Assembly: GCA_027627225.1 (NCBI GenBank)
Contig: CM051030.1
Coordinates: forward strand, 1,116,001 to 1,180,000
DNA from: Congeria kusceri
Lineage: Eukaryota; Mollusca; Bivalvia; Myida; Dreissenidae
DNA length: 64,000 bases
Reading direction: 5' to 3'
Shown here: positions 48,159-60,950 of the stretch, one piece after another
How positions within the stretch are numbered: position 1 is the stretch's first letter
Layout: each line of letters opens with the position of its first letter
The notes under the pieces: model-generated
The model's database searches: none
Seen by the model: the letters and a program-made list of their open reading frames with translations, nothing else
What the model was told of the DNA's origin: nothing
Translations under genes and position numbers: made by a program

Positions 48159-48780
48159 CCAACAGTGGAATGGCTTGCAATGGTCACTTAACAAATAGGA
48201 ATGATATTTGTTTATATTATTTTACATATTGTTCCACTGCAGGTAGTTAGCATTGTTAAATGGCTTTAAATGAACAATATTCTTTGAACAATGTTGTTAG
48301 TGAGTTAATAAACCGATAAACAACTAGCAAATTATTCTTTTGTTTTTGAAAGATTTAAGTTTGAATAAAGATTGATGGCATTGTTTTGTTATAAAGATGT
48401 ATTCAAAATGATTAAAAATCCATTAAAATGTGGTGTTTTTTTTTAATGGATTTGAAATGTGTAGGTGTTTGTTTTGTTTAAAAAATGTATTCATTAATTT
48501 CATGCACTCTCCTGTTGTAAATCTGTTTGGAACCAAAACTGTGACACCCTTTCAAAGAAAAGCTTCGAAATCGTACAACTTTATGAAGTATTAAAACGGC
48601 AGTATTTGTAACTTACTGTTACGATGTTTATTTACCATTTTGAGCATCAGGTTTTAATTTATACTTAATGTTTTGTAAACTATTTTTTCAGAACACAGTT
48701 TCTAAAGGCTCTTAATGTATACATGTCTCTTAATGTTCAACTGGATTTTAATTTAAATAAAGCTCTCAATTAAAAAAAAA
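48159..48780 (+). other. GPD1: GPD1 3' UTR
   Basis: AT-rich, without repeats until 48960. AATAAA at 48364-48369 and again at 48756-48761 are candidate poly(A) signals. The second is followed within ~15 nt by a genomic A run, so cleavage is expected near 48775-48785. Confidence 0.75.
48756..48761 (+). terminator. AATAAA poly(A) signal
   Basis: Canonical signal 600 nt after the stop codon. An alternative AATAAA lies at 48364. A duplicate of this signal occurs at 50044-50049 in the second copy of the segment. Confidence 0.65.
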
Positions 48781-49429
48781 GGCTCCTCATTTACTACAGG
48801 CATTATTGTCACATCTTTTGGTAAGACAAACAATTTCCAGTGAGGATATAATTATGTTGTATATATTTTTGAATCCTAATTGTTTTGAGTGTTAAGGTAT
48901 TTTTGATTTCTTTCCCTTTAAAAAAACAAAAAACAGTCATATAACCTTTTTACAGATTGTTAATTATACCCCCACAAACGAAGTTTTGGGGGGTATATAG
49001 GAGTGAGCTTGTCGGTATGTTGGTTTTTGGTTTTCGGATGATAACTCAAGAAAGGCTTGACATATTCAAATAATTTTTGGTACTCGTGTGTAACATCATA
49101 GAATACAGGTCAAGTTCGATGTTGGTTACAAACCATTAAACTTTGACAGAGTTATGGCCCCTTTTTGACTGAAAATTCCCTAAAAACATGGTTTCCGGAT
49201 GATAACTCAAGAAATGCTTGACATATTCAAATAATTTTTGGTACACATGTGTAGCATCATAAAATACGGGTCAAGTTTGACTTTGGGTACAAACCACTAA
49301 ATTTTGACAGAGTTATGGCCCTTTATTTGACTTAAATTCTATAAAAACATGGTTTTCTGACAATAATTCAACAATGGCTTGACATATTTAAATAATTATT
49401 GGTACACATGTGTAGCATCATAAAATACA

Positions 49430-50717
49430 CAGAACATATGTAACCAACAGTGGAATGGCTTGCAATGGTCACTTAACAAATAGGAATGATATTTGTTTAT
49501 ATTATTTTACATCTTGTTCCACTGCAGGTAGTTAGCATTGTTAAATGGCTTTAAATGAACAATATTCTTTGAACAATGTTGTTAGTGAGTTAATAAACCG
49601 ATAAACAACTAGCAAATTATTCTTTTGTTTTTGAAAGATTTCAGTTTGAATAAAGATTGATGGCATTGTTTTGTTATAAAGATGTATTCAAAATGATTAA
49701 AAATCCATTAAAATGTGGTGGTGTTTTTTTTTAATGGATTTGAAATGTGTAGGTGTTTGTTTTGTTTAAAAAATGTATTCATTAATTTCATGCACTCTCC
49801 TGTTGTAAATCTGTTTGGAACCAAAACTGTGACACCCTTTCAAAGAAAAGCTTCGAAATCGAACAACTTTATGAAGTATTAAAACGGCAGTATTTGTAAC
49901 TTACTGTTACGATGTTTATTTACCATTTTGAGCATCAGGTTTTAATTTATACTTAATGTTTTGTAAACTATTTTTTCAGAACACAGTTTCTAAAGGCTCT
50001 TAATGTATACATGTCTCTTAATGTTCAACTGGATTTTAATTTAAATAAAGCTCTCAATTAAAAAAAAAGGCTCCTCATTTACTACAGGCATTATTGTCAC
50101 ATCTTTTGGTAAGACAAACAATTTCCAGTGAGGATATAATTATGTTGTATATATTTTTGAATCCTAATTGTTTTGAGTGTTAAGGTATTTTTGATTTCTT
50201 TCCCTTTAAAAAAACAAAAAACAGTCATATAACCTTTTTACAGATTGTTAATTATACCCCCACAAACGAAGTTTTGGGGGGTATATAGGAGTGAGCTTGT
50301 CGGTATGTTGGTTTTTGGTTTTCGGATGATAACTCAAGAAAGGCTTGACATATTCAAATAATTTTTGGTACTCGTGTGTAACATCATAGAATACAGGTCA
50401 AGTTCGATGTTGGTTACAAACCATTAAACTTTGACAGAGTTATGGCCCCTTTTTGACTGAAAATTCCCTAAAAACATGGTTTCCGGATGATAACTCAAGA
50501 AATGCTTGACATATTCAAATAATTTTTGGTACACATGTGTAGCATCATAAAATACGGGTCAAGTTTGACTTTGGGTACAAACCACTAAATTTTGACAGAG
50601 TTATGGCCCTTTATTTGACTTAAATTCTATAAAAACATGGTTTTCTGACAATAATTCAACAATGGCTTGACATATTTAAATAATTATTGGTACACATGTG
50701 TAGCATCATAAAATACA
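49430..50717 (+). repeat. Tandem duplication, copy 2
   Basis: A 1,288-bp copy of 48145-49429. By eye the two differ by only about three substitutions and a 3-bp GTG insertion. It has the last codons, TAA, 3' UTR and AATAAA, but no exon 9 body or acceptor, so it cannot encode anything alone. The junction reads AAAATACACAGAACATATG, with CA as possible microhomology. Confidence 0.95.
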
Positions 50718-52749
50718 GGTCAGGTTTGACTTTGGATACAAACCACTAAATTTTGACACAGTTATGGCCCCTTTTTGACTTAAATTCCTGAAAGACATGG
50801 ACAATAACTCATGAAAGGCTTCACATATTTAAATCATTGTTGGTACATAGGTGTAACATCATTAAATACAGATCAAGTTCAACTTTGGTTGCAAACCACT
50901 AAATGATGACAGAGTTATGGCTCCTATTGAAATAAATTTTTTCCACATACACTGTTGAACATTCACAAATTAAAGCATTCTCTCTCTGTCCATTTCTTTC
51001 GAATGCATGCCCTAGTTTTGTGACAAGGCCACATTGTGAGGGTATATCCGTCACTCATGTGACAATTCTACTTTGATTTGATATTATTATATATGAACAC
51101 ATAATACAATTGAACTTCCTTATCTCAAAACTGCTGGGAATGCGATATGACTTCGACATACCCGAAGTTCTACTTATTCATATACAGACTATTATGTAAC
51201 TTTATATGTGTTATATACTACTGTGATAGTTTACAAGTTTATGCAATTAGACATTTTACTGCAACAAGTGTATTAATTTGTACAATTGTTTGCCTTTCAT
51301 ACAAATATTTTTACTTACCAGTAATGTTAAACGATTGAATCTTCCCATATAAATCAAATAGTTCATATCCTTTGCTCATAGAGTAAAACTTCGGTCTGAA
51401 GTTACTGGTTGTGGGTTGCTGGTATACTCAGGGTTTGCGGCCATTGAAATATATAGGAAAACAATCGGGTCTCTACAAAAATCCGCCTTAGCAGGGTTTT
51501 CATAAAAATGGGGTAGTCGCAAAGCGGGGTTTAGTGTACATGTTTACCTCTATTATTTTACCAGTATTTAGAATAAAAGTTTGTCTCCTGTGTCTGCAGT
51601 TATTTTATTAAAGTTATGCACTATGCTCCTTGGGCCGTTTTTCAGAAACATCTTAAATAAAATCTTATCAATAACTCTAATATCATCATTTTTCTTTTAT
51701 CGTTTTCTTCCATATATGACATTATTCCTATGTTTATAAATCATCAGCTATATAATTACCAACTGTTCACCTACCTGTCAAGGGATTCACAAAATTATAT
51801 GAAATTTAAAAAATATTAAATTGCAAAACATGGAATATAAGTGACAATTGTTAAAGATATTCTTAAGATGTTTCTGGAAGATGACCCTGGACCCATATTT
51901 ATTAAGATTCTTAAGTCATTCTTTTACAATTTGTGTTTGCAACAAAATGCATTATTTGAATTATTTTCATGACAAAAAATAAACATTAATTCACTTGGAA
52001 TTATGTTGCAACTTGTGTGTCAAAATATTCAAAAATGGAAGAAAATTCAAGTTTTAAAATTGGAAAATTGTAAGATTTATTTTAATTTCTACTAAGGTTC
52101 TTTATATTATAAATAGTTTAAATACCAGGCCGGGCAACCTTTTGTCACCATCCTCGGATTAAGAGGGAATTTTATAAACTGCCAGGCAAGTTTCTTTTCT
52201 ACTGCAGAAGTAAAAAAACACTCAAAAACCCCATTACAAAATATTTCAGTCCAGCTACTCAGTATTTTACAGTACACAGTTCATGTGCATTTGTATTATC
52301 TTAAATATTAGCATTTCAAAAAGTGTGACACAAAGATGAGTTTGATACGGGCCAAAGCACAATTAAGACGTCTGCCAATCTAAACCAAACCAGCTTTTGG
52401 AAGAATTTACTAATGCCGTGGCTACTTACTCAGGCAGACAGGTTATTTGGAAAAAAATCTCGGCAAAATTAGGGAAATTGACAAAAATTGTAAATAAAAT
52501 TCAATGTGTGAAAATGTAATAGAATCTTATGAATAAATGGACTTAAGAAGAAAAAATTAAACAATGGAAATATACTTGTATATAGTGAAACGTTAACGGA
52601 AGTAAAACTGGCTAGATGGGATATGTATATACGATGCCACCACTATGCACCAATTTTGACAATAATTATCAGGGAAAAATCACATTTATACGGTCAGGGA
52701 AATATCAGGAACATATTAGGGAATTTTACTTCAGAATTTCAGTGGCCAC
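50718..52749. other. Intergenic, no gene seen
   Basis: 50718-51065 is the tail of the CCCACAAACGAAG-family repeat. The remainder is AT-rich with short chance ORFs and no exon, RNA gene or element ends that I can support. Confidence 0.6.
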
Positions 52750-52754
52750 TGGTG

Positions 52755-52977
52755 AAGGCTGGACCATTACATCTGGAGATTAAGACAGGACCATTACATC
52801 TGGAGATTAAGACTGGACCATTACATCTGGAGATTAAGACTGGACCATTACATCTGGAGATTAAGACAGGACCATTACATCTGGAGATTAAGACTGGACC
52901 ATTACATCTGGAGATTAAGACTGGACCATTACATCTGGAGATTAAGACTGGACCATTACATCTGCAGATTAAGACCA
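52755..52977 (+). repeat. 27-bp minisatellite, ~8 copies
   Basis: Units of GGACCATTACATCTGGAGATTAAGACT, with A/T alternation in the last position. 27 is a multiple of three, so both strands keep open frames of 9-residue repeats; these are by-products of the array. Confidence 0.95.
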
Positions 52978-53583
52978 ACACTCTTAGATGCTTGAAAGAT
53001 TAAACACCAATCTGGAACAAACTTGCCAATATTGTATGACCAGGGACCTTATTTGCAAAGCTCTTTAGTATTAAAAAATAACAGTATTTACTGAAAAACA
53101 AACAACTTATATTTCCTAAAAGATACATTCCCTTAAAAATCGTTATAACACATATTTCAAAATTATATTAAGATGCAACTTAGGAACACTAGTTTTTAAT
53201 GCAAAAAAGACAACAGTAATGCCCTTTTTTCAAGATATACCATTATTGCCCCTTGTTTGTGAGAAAAAAAAATCCAAAGTATATACGTCATTTTTCATCC
53301 GATCTTGACAAAAAAAAATCTTTAATGAATATTTTATATGTGATTTAATATTTTTAGAGGGCCACAGAGGGATGCCCTACTTTCTACTGGCATATTACAC
53401 ATTGACAGCTAATTATTTCCAAGAAATGAACGCATTAAGAAAAAAAAACTACTATTTGTAACTTCCAATGGCTCAAAGCATGAAGAACACAATACAATAT
53501 ATGCGATTGACGCAACTAATCTATGAGGATTTCTGTGTTAATATTGTGATAACAAAATCGCAAAGCATGATATCAAAAAGTTA

Positions 53584-54600
53584 TACTGACATGTGAACAA
53601 GATGTACTGATCGGTGAATCATATATACTGACATGTGAACGAGATATACTGACGTGTGAACAAGATATACTGACTTGTGAACGAGATATACTTACTTATG
53701 AACGAGATATACTGACGTGTGAATGAGATTTACTGACGCGTGAACGAGATATACTGACGCGTGAACGTGATATACTGACACGTGACCAAGATATACTGGC
53801 ACGTGAACGAGATATACTGACGCGTGAACGAGATATACTGACGTGTGGATGAGATATACTGACCCATGAATGAGCTATACAGATGTGTAAACGAGATGTA
53901 CTGCCACGCGAACGAGATATATCGATGTGTGAACAAGGGAGATATACTGACATGAGAATACTGACCTGTGAACGAGATATAATGGCGTGTGAACGAGATA
54001 TACTGATGTGTTAACGAGATATACTGGCGTGTAAACGAGATATACTGACGTGTAAACGAGATATACTGACGTGCGATCGATATTTACTGACGTGAACGAG
54101 ATTTAGTGACGCGTGAACGAGATATACTGACGTGTGATTGAGATATACTGACGCGTGGACGAGATGTATCGATGTGTGAATGAGCGAGATATACTGACAC
54201 ATGAACGATATATACTGACTCGTGAATGAGAGATACTGATGTTTGAACGACATACACGTGAGCGAGGTATACTGACGTGTGAACAAGATATACCCACACG
54301 TGATCGAGATTTACGTATGCGTGAGATAGTCACTTGTGAACGAGATATACTGACGTGAACGAGATATACTTACACATGACGGATATTTGCTGAAGTGTGA
54401 ACAAGATATACTTACACATGAAGGAGATGTACTGATGTGTGAACAAGATATATTAACACATGACGGAGATATAATGACGTGTGAACGAGGTATACTGGCG
54501 TGTGTAGGAGATATAATAACGTGTGAACGAGATATACTGACGTGTGAACGAGATGTACTGACGTGTGAATGTGATATTTTTAATTTTGAACAAACTATAC
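53584..54600 (+). repeat. 21-bp minisatellite, ~48 degenerate copies
   Basis: Units of GAACGAGATATACTGACGTGT with many substitutions and small indels over about 1 kb. Much older or faster decaying than the 27-bp array 600 bp upstream. The overlapping short minus-strand ORFs are artefacts. Confidence 0.92.
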
Positions 54601-54937
54601 TTGTAAAAGTAATTATAAATATCGACACTGACACGCAGTATCACATGATGTTATGTATAACATCCACGTGAAATAACATAAGATCTCAAAATAAAAAACA
54701 CATAAGGGTGAAAATACAAACTAGTAGAACACATGTATAACTTTAAAACCACCTGCAAGATTTTACCTCTATAGGCCATAAAGAGTACATAGGCATATTC
54801 GGCGTCTACTTGACATACTACTAGTACTTAGAACAGCCGAGTTTGTGTTTTTGTCTAAATCCCCACAGTGGAAGATGCTTAATGAAGATGCTTAATGGTG
54901 TATCATATAGCCCGGGGGGAATATTACCAGGATCTTA

Positions 54938-55264
54938 TGTACCTATCAATGTTTTTCCCCGGGGGGGGGGGGGAGCGGCGGGCATATACGGGACTTTAGA
55001 CTGAAAGCGATTCCCAACATGCGGGAATTTGACATTCCAAATCATTCCGGGTCCCGGGGTAATAGACTTTGGTCGGATTTTAGATCCCGGTAATACAGGC
55101 CCCCGGGCCATTTGATATAGCATCACCCACTGAGGGGATTTAGACAAATATGCTTGACTCAAGGGTGGAGAATTAGACCCCAAAAAATAACATTCGTCAA
55201 ATTCCCCTGGGTAAGCCCGCCGCTGCCCCCCCCCCCCCCCTCGGGGAAAATATTGGTAGGTGCA
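54938..55264. mobile_element. C/G-run TIR MITE, second copy
   Basis: Ends TGTACCTATCAATGTTTTTC and CGGGGAAAATATTGGTAGGT, with inner G and C runs of 13-18 bases. A fragment of the same interior precedes it at 54842-54935. Confidence 0.8.
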
Positions 55265-56129
55265 TAAAGTCCTTTAAATCATAACATTCAGTCCATTACC
55301 AGCCTTAAGAATAGTGATGTGTGAACATACATGTAGGTATGTGTATTTTGCCCCCCCCCCCAAAAAAAAAAACATTCCCCAAACATTTTATTGAGGTCGT
55401 CAGACAGGTTTTGTTTTGTTTACTCTTTTCCAATAATTGAATGTATATATTTTTTACGCCAAATTGTAATAAGAATCAAAATTATACACAAATAAATCTT
55501 ATATATAATTAAAAACATCTCGCATTTACTGTATACAAAATATAAACACACGTTAAAATGCTACCCTATAATAATAATAATAATAAATGTGAAAAAAGCA
55601 GATATAGGTCCTTGTAACATTAAGGTGGCAAATATAATTATACGTGTATTATTTAAATATGCATTACCCTTTAAAGTCGTAATAAAATGACAAAATAAAT
55701 GTAAATTCATTAACAAATAGAATTGAATTTCACAATTGTTAATATAAGTTAAGAAAACACAAATAAATCTTAGATATAATAAAAACATCTCCCATTTATT
55801 GTATACAAAATATAAACGAACATTAAAAAAGCAACCCTTATTGTAAACGGGCTTTTACATTTGTGCATAGTTATATCTTTGCATTATGTTGGCCGTGCAT
55901 TTTCAATAATAATAGGTTTATCTATCTTTTATTATCATAATACTTTGATTTACAAATATAGTAACTTTTGCCACGATTTTGAATGGTAACCCAACTTCGA
56001 CTATCTTGCAATTCTACGAAATGCTCGTGCGCAGAGTAGGGCTACACGCTGAGATTTATACATACACGAGGAAATCGTGAAACGCATCGGTAATAAATAT
56101 AGAAATGTAGATAAACTTATGTGCAGCCA

Positions 56130-56490
56130 TTGTTTAATTCAGAAATAATTTTCGATTTATCGTTGTTTATTGGCCAATAAACAAGATTTCCAGTTCTGAT
56201 GCGTAGGAATTAAACCACGAGGGCGTTAGCCAGAGTTGTTTAATAGCCACGCATCCGAACGAAAAAGAGTTGTTTATTGTACGATAAACAACGATAATGA
56301 GAAAATTACTTCGATTCTAACATGATTATACATATTTTTGCAATTTTAATTGGAACTACTTTTTACTATGCTCCACTCAGAATTGGGACTACTTTTTGCG
56401 TTGTTTATTGGGTAGTTTAACAACCATAATTTTGTTCTTTGTCTATAGAAAAATTAGCGGTTATCATGTTAGAATTTTTGGCACATAACA
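56130..56490. repeat. AAATAATTTTCG fold-back repeat, inverted copy
   Basis: Matches 29636-29990 in reverse orientation, including the fold-back core (56141-56312) and the AAAAATTAGCGGTTATCATG end. Confidence 0.7.
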
Positions 56491-56645
56491 CTATCTAAAT
56501 GAGTTGTGTAGCTAGACCGAATTTGACTACTTGTCAATCAATGAGTAAGTTGTCTGCTTCGGTCGAAATTGGAACAACACGTGGAAATCTTGCAATGCAG
56601 CCATTGTCAATTGTTTGAATGTTGACTCGTGAAACTAGAGTTATC

Positions 56646-57646
56646 AGGGGCGTAGCTAGACCGAATTTGACTACTTGCACACTAAATGTTGCGTAATCAT
56701 GTGTCGTTTTTAGAGCAATTATTCTAAACATTATAAACATGTACTAGGGACCTTAAATATCACAAATATATATATTCATTCTGACGGGGGGGGGGGGGGG
56801 GGGCGGGGGCGGCGGGGGGGGGGAGGATTACTGTTATCGATGCTACTTCCTATGAATAGATAACAAGAAATAGATCCTACTTAAAACACTAATACACAAT
56901 AATAATAATCCATTCAGTCCACATCTACAAGTGAATTCGTGTTATGTCTATTCACAAAAGTATGATAGCATATCTGTTTGTGCTGTTTACCGGTTAACTG
57001 CGTATGTATTACATTATATTGCGTAAGTTTAACAACAGTGTTTTGACTCGGTACATGAGTTTGAATGGATATTAATAATTTAACTTAGTTTTAATAAAAT
57101 TGGTATTTACCAAGCATAGTGCTTGTGATAAAAAGCACTGAACAATGATTTGAACTGATACGGTTCATCGACTATTTTTTACCAGCTGTAGATTGACTTG
57201 AATGCATATAACTCTGTTCGCTTTTTATTATATAAGCACAAAAATATTTGCCTCCCACGAATTACAAAAAAATAACGATGAGAATGTCGTAGATAAATAG
57301 CATTCAATTAGTTTGCTATATAACTTTAAATTTCAACAGACAGTGGCCTGGATCTCAGCTTATACCAATTTATTTCAAGTAGTGTGTATAGTTTCGAGAT
57401 TTGTTTTGTAGAAATGATATGACATACAGGTGACTTACTTCGATAAATGTTCCTATAATATGACCAAAATATACTCTCATAATTCATTTTGCTTTTCCTT
57501 TCTTTTCTCGCCAACATTCTTGCAAGGCTACGCTGTCAGCGTTTTGATTTATGTGTGGGACAGACAAGCCTTGTCTCTTGCCATTACTCTGAATGCGTTA
57601 CGATTTATACGCACGTGTGAAAGGAATATGCCTAGTTACGCCCCTG
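56646..57646. mobile_element. hAT-like TIR element (CAGGGGCGTAGCTAG)
   Basis: Begins CAGGGGCGTAGCTAG and ends CTAGTTACGCCCCTG, near-perfect inverse ends about 1 kb apart. CAGGGGCGTAGC is a common hAT terminus. The interior includes a G-rich run (56787-56822) and no transposase ORF. Another left-end fragment lies at 56508-56530. Confidence 0.55.
56787..56822 (+). repeat. Poly-G run
   Basis: Almost pure G over 36 bases, broken by two C. It could form a G-quadruplex, and its length is likely unreliable in the assembly. Confidence 0.85.
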
Positions 57647-57649
57647 TTA

Positions 57650-59249
57650 ATCCAATTAAATTTAACAGTTTCGTATTACCAGACAAACATTAGCACGGGC
57701 GTTTTCCATGTGTAATTTGATGAGCATTAACTCGATGTTATTTTTGCAACTGAGTGGTTTAAATGTTGCATGCAGGTTTTTGATTGGGTTAAGACACGTT
57801 AAGACGTCGATTTTGATTGGTCGATGATTACTACTCACGAACACATTGAAGTAGGCGCGAAACGCACTATTTTTTGCGTTGTTCTCGATGAGCTGAAAGT
57901 CATCAAATCTGACAGAGTGGACTACTTCCAACACAGAACTCTAGAAACGTGGATATTAAGGCTAAACATGTGACTGTTTTAATTTGTCTAATTTGCATGA
58001 AAAGAGTCTGTTTGGACATTTTTATTCATTTATTTTTAATGTCGCATGTTTCGCTGGTAAACGTAATTTGACTATTTTTGCAATGCTTATTTTACGAAAA
58101 TTGTATACGTCTTTGTGAAATATAGTACTTGCAAATTTAGTAATAATTTTTTATTAAATATTGAAAAACACGCTTTACGTATTAGCGTTTTCACGGTCTG
58201 TTGAAAAATGACAATTTTTGTTAGCAATGGACACATTTTTTTAATATGTCATATCAATACAAACATTTCTTGTTTGAAACACCAATTTGATGTCACGAGA
58301 TCCAAAGACTAAACGTTTATCGGTCTGCTATAGACGTTTCCTTCTGGTTCCAGTCTTTTGGCCGCCAGGTTTTATCTATCTGGTGCAGACGCTTTCCTCG
58401 CTCCGACGATGCTCCTGTTGTGTAACGATTGCGGGAACGAGGCCGGTTGCTGTTGGATACCAGCAACAGATGTCATGATGAAATCACGTGTTCATGTTGC
58501 AAGTCCAAGTTTGTATTAAAGTCACTCCCTCACAAATAATGAAATTATTTATTTAAGGAAATGTTTCATCGTATTTATTTAAGCTCGACCCTGTCGAAAG
58601 CCATAGGCTTATCAAGACATTTTCGAGTCTTTTGCCTGGGTAGAACCAGTACATAGTGTCTTTTGAGAAAAGTAATTTAAACGCCCCCCGAGTAAGAATC
58701 GAACTCGCGACCTCCCGATCGCAAGGCGGACACCATATCCATTACACCTCTGAGACCATCGTAATCCGTTACTTAAATAACACGTTCTAAATTGTGTACA
58801 TAAATGGCAGCTTGTACTCAAAATTTGGTATTGAGAGCAAACAAGTTTCGTTGTTTTTGATAGATGGGCGACATTAATCTGTGTTATTAAGATGTACATT
58901 TATAATCAACTATTAATTTAAAAGTCGGAAAAGAGGAGTGTTTGTTTCTTTGATTTCTCAACCCAAGGCCCGGTCAAACCAGGCGACAAGATGGAAAGGA
59001 CGCCCCCACCCTGCCATCTGGCTCGTCAGGGTCATGACCTAGGAGTTCAAAGGAATAAATACGAGTCTTTTGTGACAATCAAAATAATGGGATGGACTGA
59101 ACATTTAAGTACTTGTATCAAAAATGTTTAAAAGTTTTAGTTGCCATTTATGTTATATAAAAAAAAACTGTGGCATGTAATAAAATATCAAATACATGTC
59201 TAACATGGTCATACGTACACCAAGTAATGTTTTATTGATTTTGTTTCAG
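57650..59249. other. Intergenic with one SINE-B copy
   Basis: A SINE-B copy lies at 58585-58765 on the minus strand. Its tRNA-like head is the clearest of the family: GGTGTAATGGATATGGTGTC, then GCGAGTTCGATTC. The rest shows no supported feature. Confidence 0.6.
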
Positions 59250-60274
59250 AATGAAATCTGAGGTGATGTCCGCAGTAATGATATGCTGCGGAAGTGCCGT
59301 TTCTCCCGGCCCAATTCCTACTACTTCCCAAGCTCCATTTTACTCCATTCGACAATCAGTGTCTGATGCAGACGACACCCAGAGGTCGATGCAGGCAACA
59401 GACCGTGGTAGGTTTCATTTTAATATAAATGTGCATGCACATTTTCAGATTCATGCTGACAAACAGAGCTGGATGAAAACAACATCCAGCGCTTGATGCC
59501 GACAACATACCTCGATGCAGACAATAACTTTCGTTGGGTGCAGACAACAGAGCCAGGTGCAGACAGCATCCAGAGCTTGATGCAGACGGCAATAGATGGC
59601 GACGACAACCTGAGGTAGGTTCTATTTTTATACTTTTGAATTTCAGAGTAACATGCTGATAACCCGAGTCCTGTGCCGACAGGAACCGGAGGCACAAGCC
59701 GACGAAAATTCAAGCTAGATGAAGACTGCAGCCAGACGGCAAAGACAAGCTTAGTTTTATTTATAATTGTCATGAGAATTTTCAGGCGATGCAGACAAAC
59801 AGAGCTAGATGGCGACTATCTTGCCACCATGATGACAAATGACGCATGCGCAGGCAACGGACAGAGGACAACATCAACTGATTTAAAGAGCATGGACGTA
59901 ATGTTTTTTTTTATTATAAGAATAAACGCCGTGATTTGCATAATATCAAATTTATATTAAGTTGTATTATGCATTTTAACTCGATTTAGTCGAACACCTT
60001 ATGCTAATTGAGACTTATAGCTTATTGAGACACTTTCGATTCCATTTCCTGGGTAGAACCAGTTCCTCGTGTATTATAAGAAAGATATTTTGAACGCTCC
60101 CAAGTAGGGATCGAACTCGAGACATCCCAAACGCATGTTGGACACCATATCAACTACACCACTGCGACCTCACTAAAATTTTAAGTGAATCGTTAAAACT
60201 TAAAAATGTATTTAAATAGAAAAACGATGAATAAAGAAAAAATATAGGATGGCAATTAAAAAAAGTTAATTTTT

Positions 60275-60950
60275 GTGTCACCTCAAAAGGCGACGTATAG
60301 TTATTACGTTTGGCGGCGTCGGCGGCGGCAATGTCGGCGTCGGCGGCGTCCCCCTCAGCTTATGCAGACAACAACTGAGAAGTTTTTGTGCAATCATTAT
60401 GAAACTTTAGGAAAGTGTTAGTAGCCATAAAAAGAAGGTTAAGTTCGAATATCTGCATAATTGCTTTTATCGTACTTGAGTTGTGCCCCCTTTCTTAAAA
60501 AAAAATCGTTCAAATAAGGCTTCTGCAAACAATAACTTAAGAAGTTCTTGTGCAATCATTATACAACTTTTAGGGAAGCGATAGTCGCCATAAAAGGAAG
60601 GTTAAGTTCAATTTTTGGCATACTTTCTCTTATCGTACGTGAGTTTGCCCCTTTAAAAAATATTTTAAAATAAGGCTGTGCAGACAGTAACTTCAGAAAT
60701 TTTTGTGCAGTCATTACGGAATTTAAGAAAAGTGTTAGTAGGCATAAAAGGAAGGTCAAGTTCGATTTTGGGCATTATTGCTTTCATTGTAATTTAGTTA
60801 TGCCCTTACAAAAATCCAAATAAGGCATATGCAGTCAATAACTTGAGAAGTGTTTGCGCAATCATTATGGAGTTTAAAGATTTTGGGCACAATTGCTCTT
60901 ATACTTGAGTTATACCCAGTCAGGCGACACATCCAATTCACGGAGGTCAA
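60275..60950 (+). repeat. GTCGCC/GGCGAC-ended interspersed repeat
   Basis: Starts TTTGTGTCACC with GGCGACGTATAG and ends CAGTCAGGCGACACATCC. The interior repeats GAAGGTTAAGTTCGA and TGCAATCATTATG several times. Related to 13435-13800, 43010-43410 and 44055-44290. Confidence 0.6.

Larger units (their letters stand above)
8881..48780 (+). other. GPD1: GPD1 gene, exons 2-9 with introns and 3' UTR
   Basis: This is the span of a split gene for NAD-dependent glycerol-3-phosphate dehydrogenase, the cytosolic enzyme that interconverts dihydroxyacetone phosphate and glycerol-3-phosphate using NADH/NAD+. It links glycolysis to glycerolipid synthesis and, with the mitochondrial enzyme, to the glycerophosphate shuttle. 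Coding segments total 1009 nt in the window. Intron phases in order are 2,0,0,1,0,1,0,2 and every junction restores the reading frame. Length matches vertebrate GPD1 almost residue for residue: one extra residue in exon 4 is offset by one fewer at the exon 6/7 junction. Introns range from about 1.8 kb to 16.7 kb and are packed with repeats. GPD1 and GPD1L cannot be told apart safely by eye, but orthology to the animal cytosolic family is clear. Exon 1 is outside or unrecognised. Confidence 0.95.
48145..49429 (+). repeat. Tandem duplication, copy 1 (GPD1 3' end)
   Basis: 1,285 bp from the last coding bases (CAGAACATATG) through the 3' UTR into a CCCACAAACGAAG-family repeat. The following 49430-50717 is a second copy. 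Confidence 0.95.

Noticed and set aside
49430..49443. Alternative terminal exon
   Set aside because: Only about 11 coding bases precede the stop, with no acceptor; it is part of the tandem duplicate.
52623..53003. 126-codon ORF with 9-residue repeats
   Set aside because: Produced by the 27-bp array; the opposite strand is open as well, as expected for a multiple-of-three unit.
58287..58478. 63-codon ORF with Cys-rich peptide
   Set aside because: No recognisable domain, no splice signals in frame and no repeat of the pattern; chance ORF.
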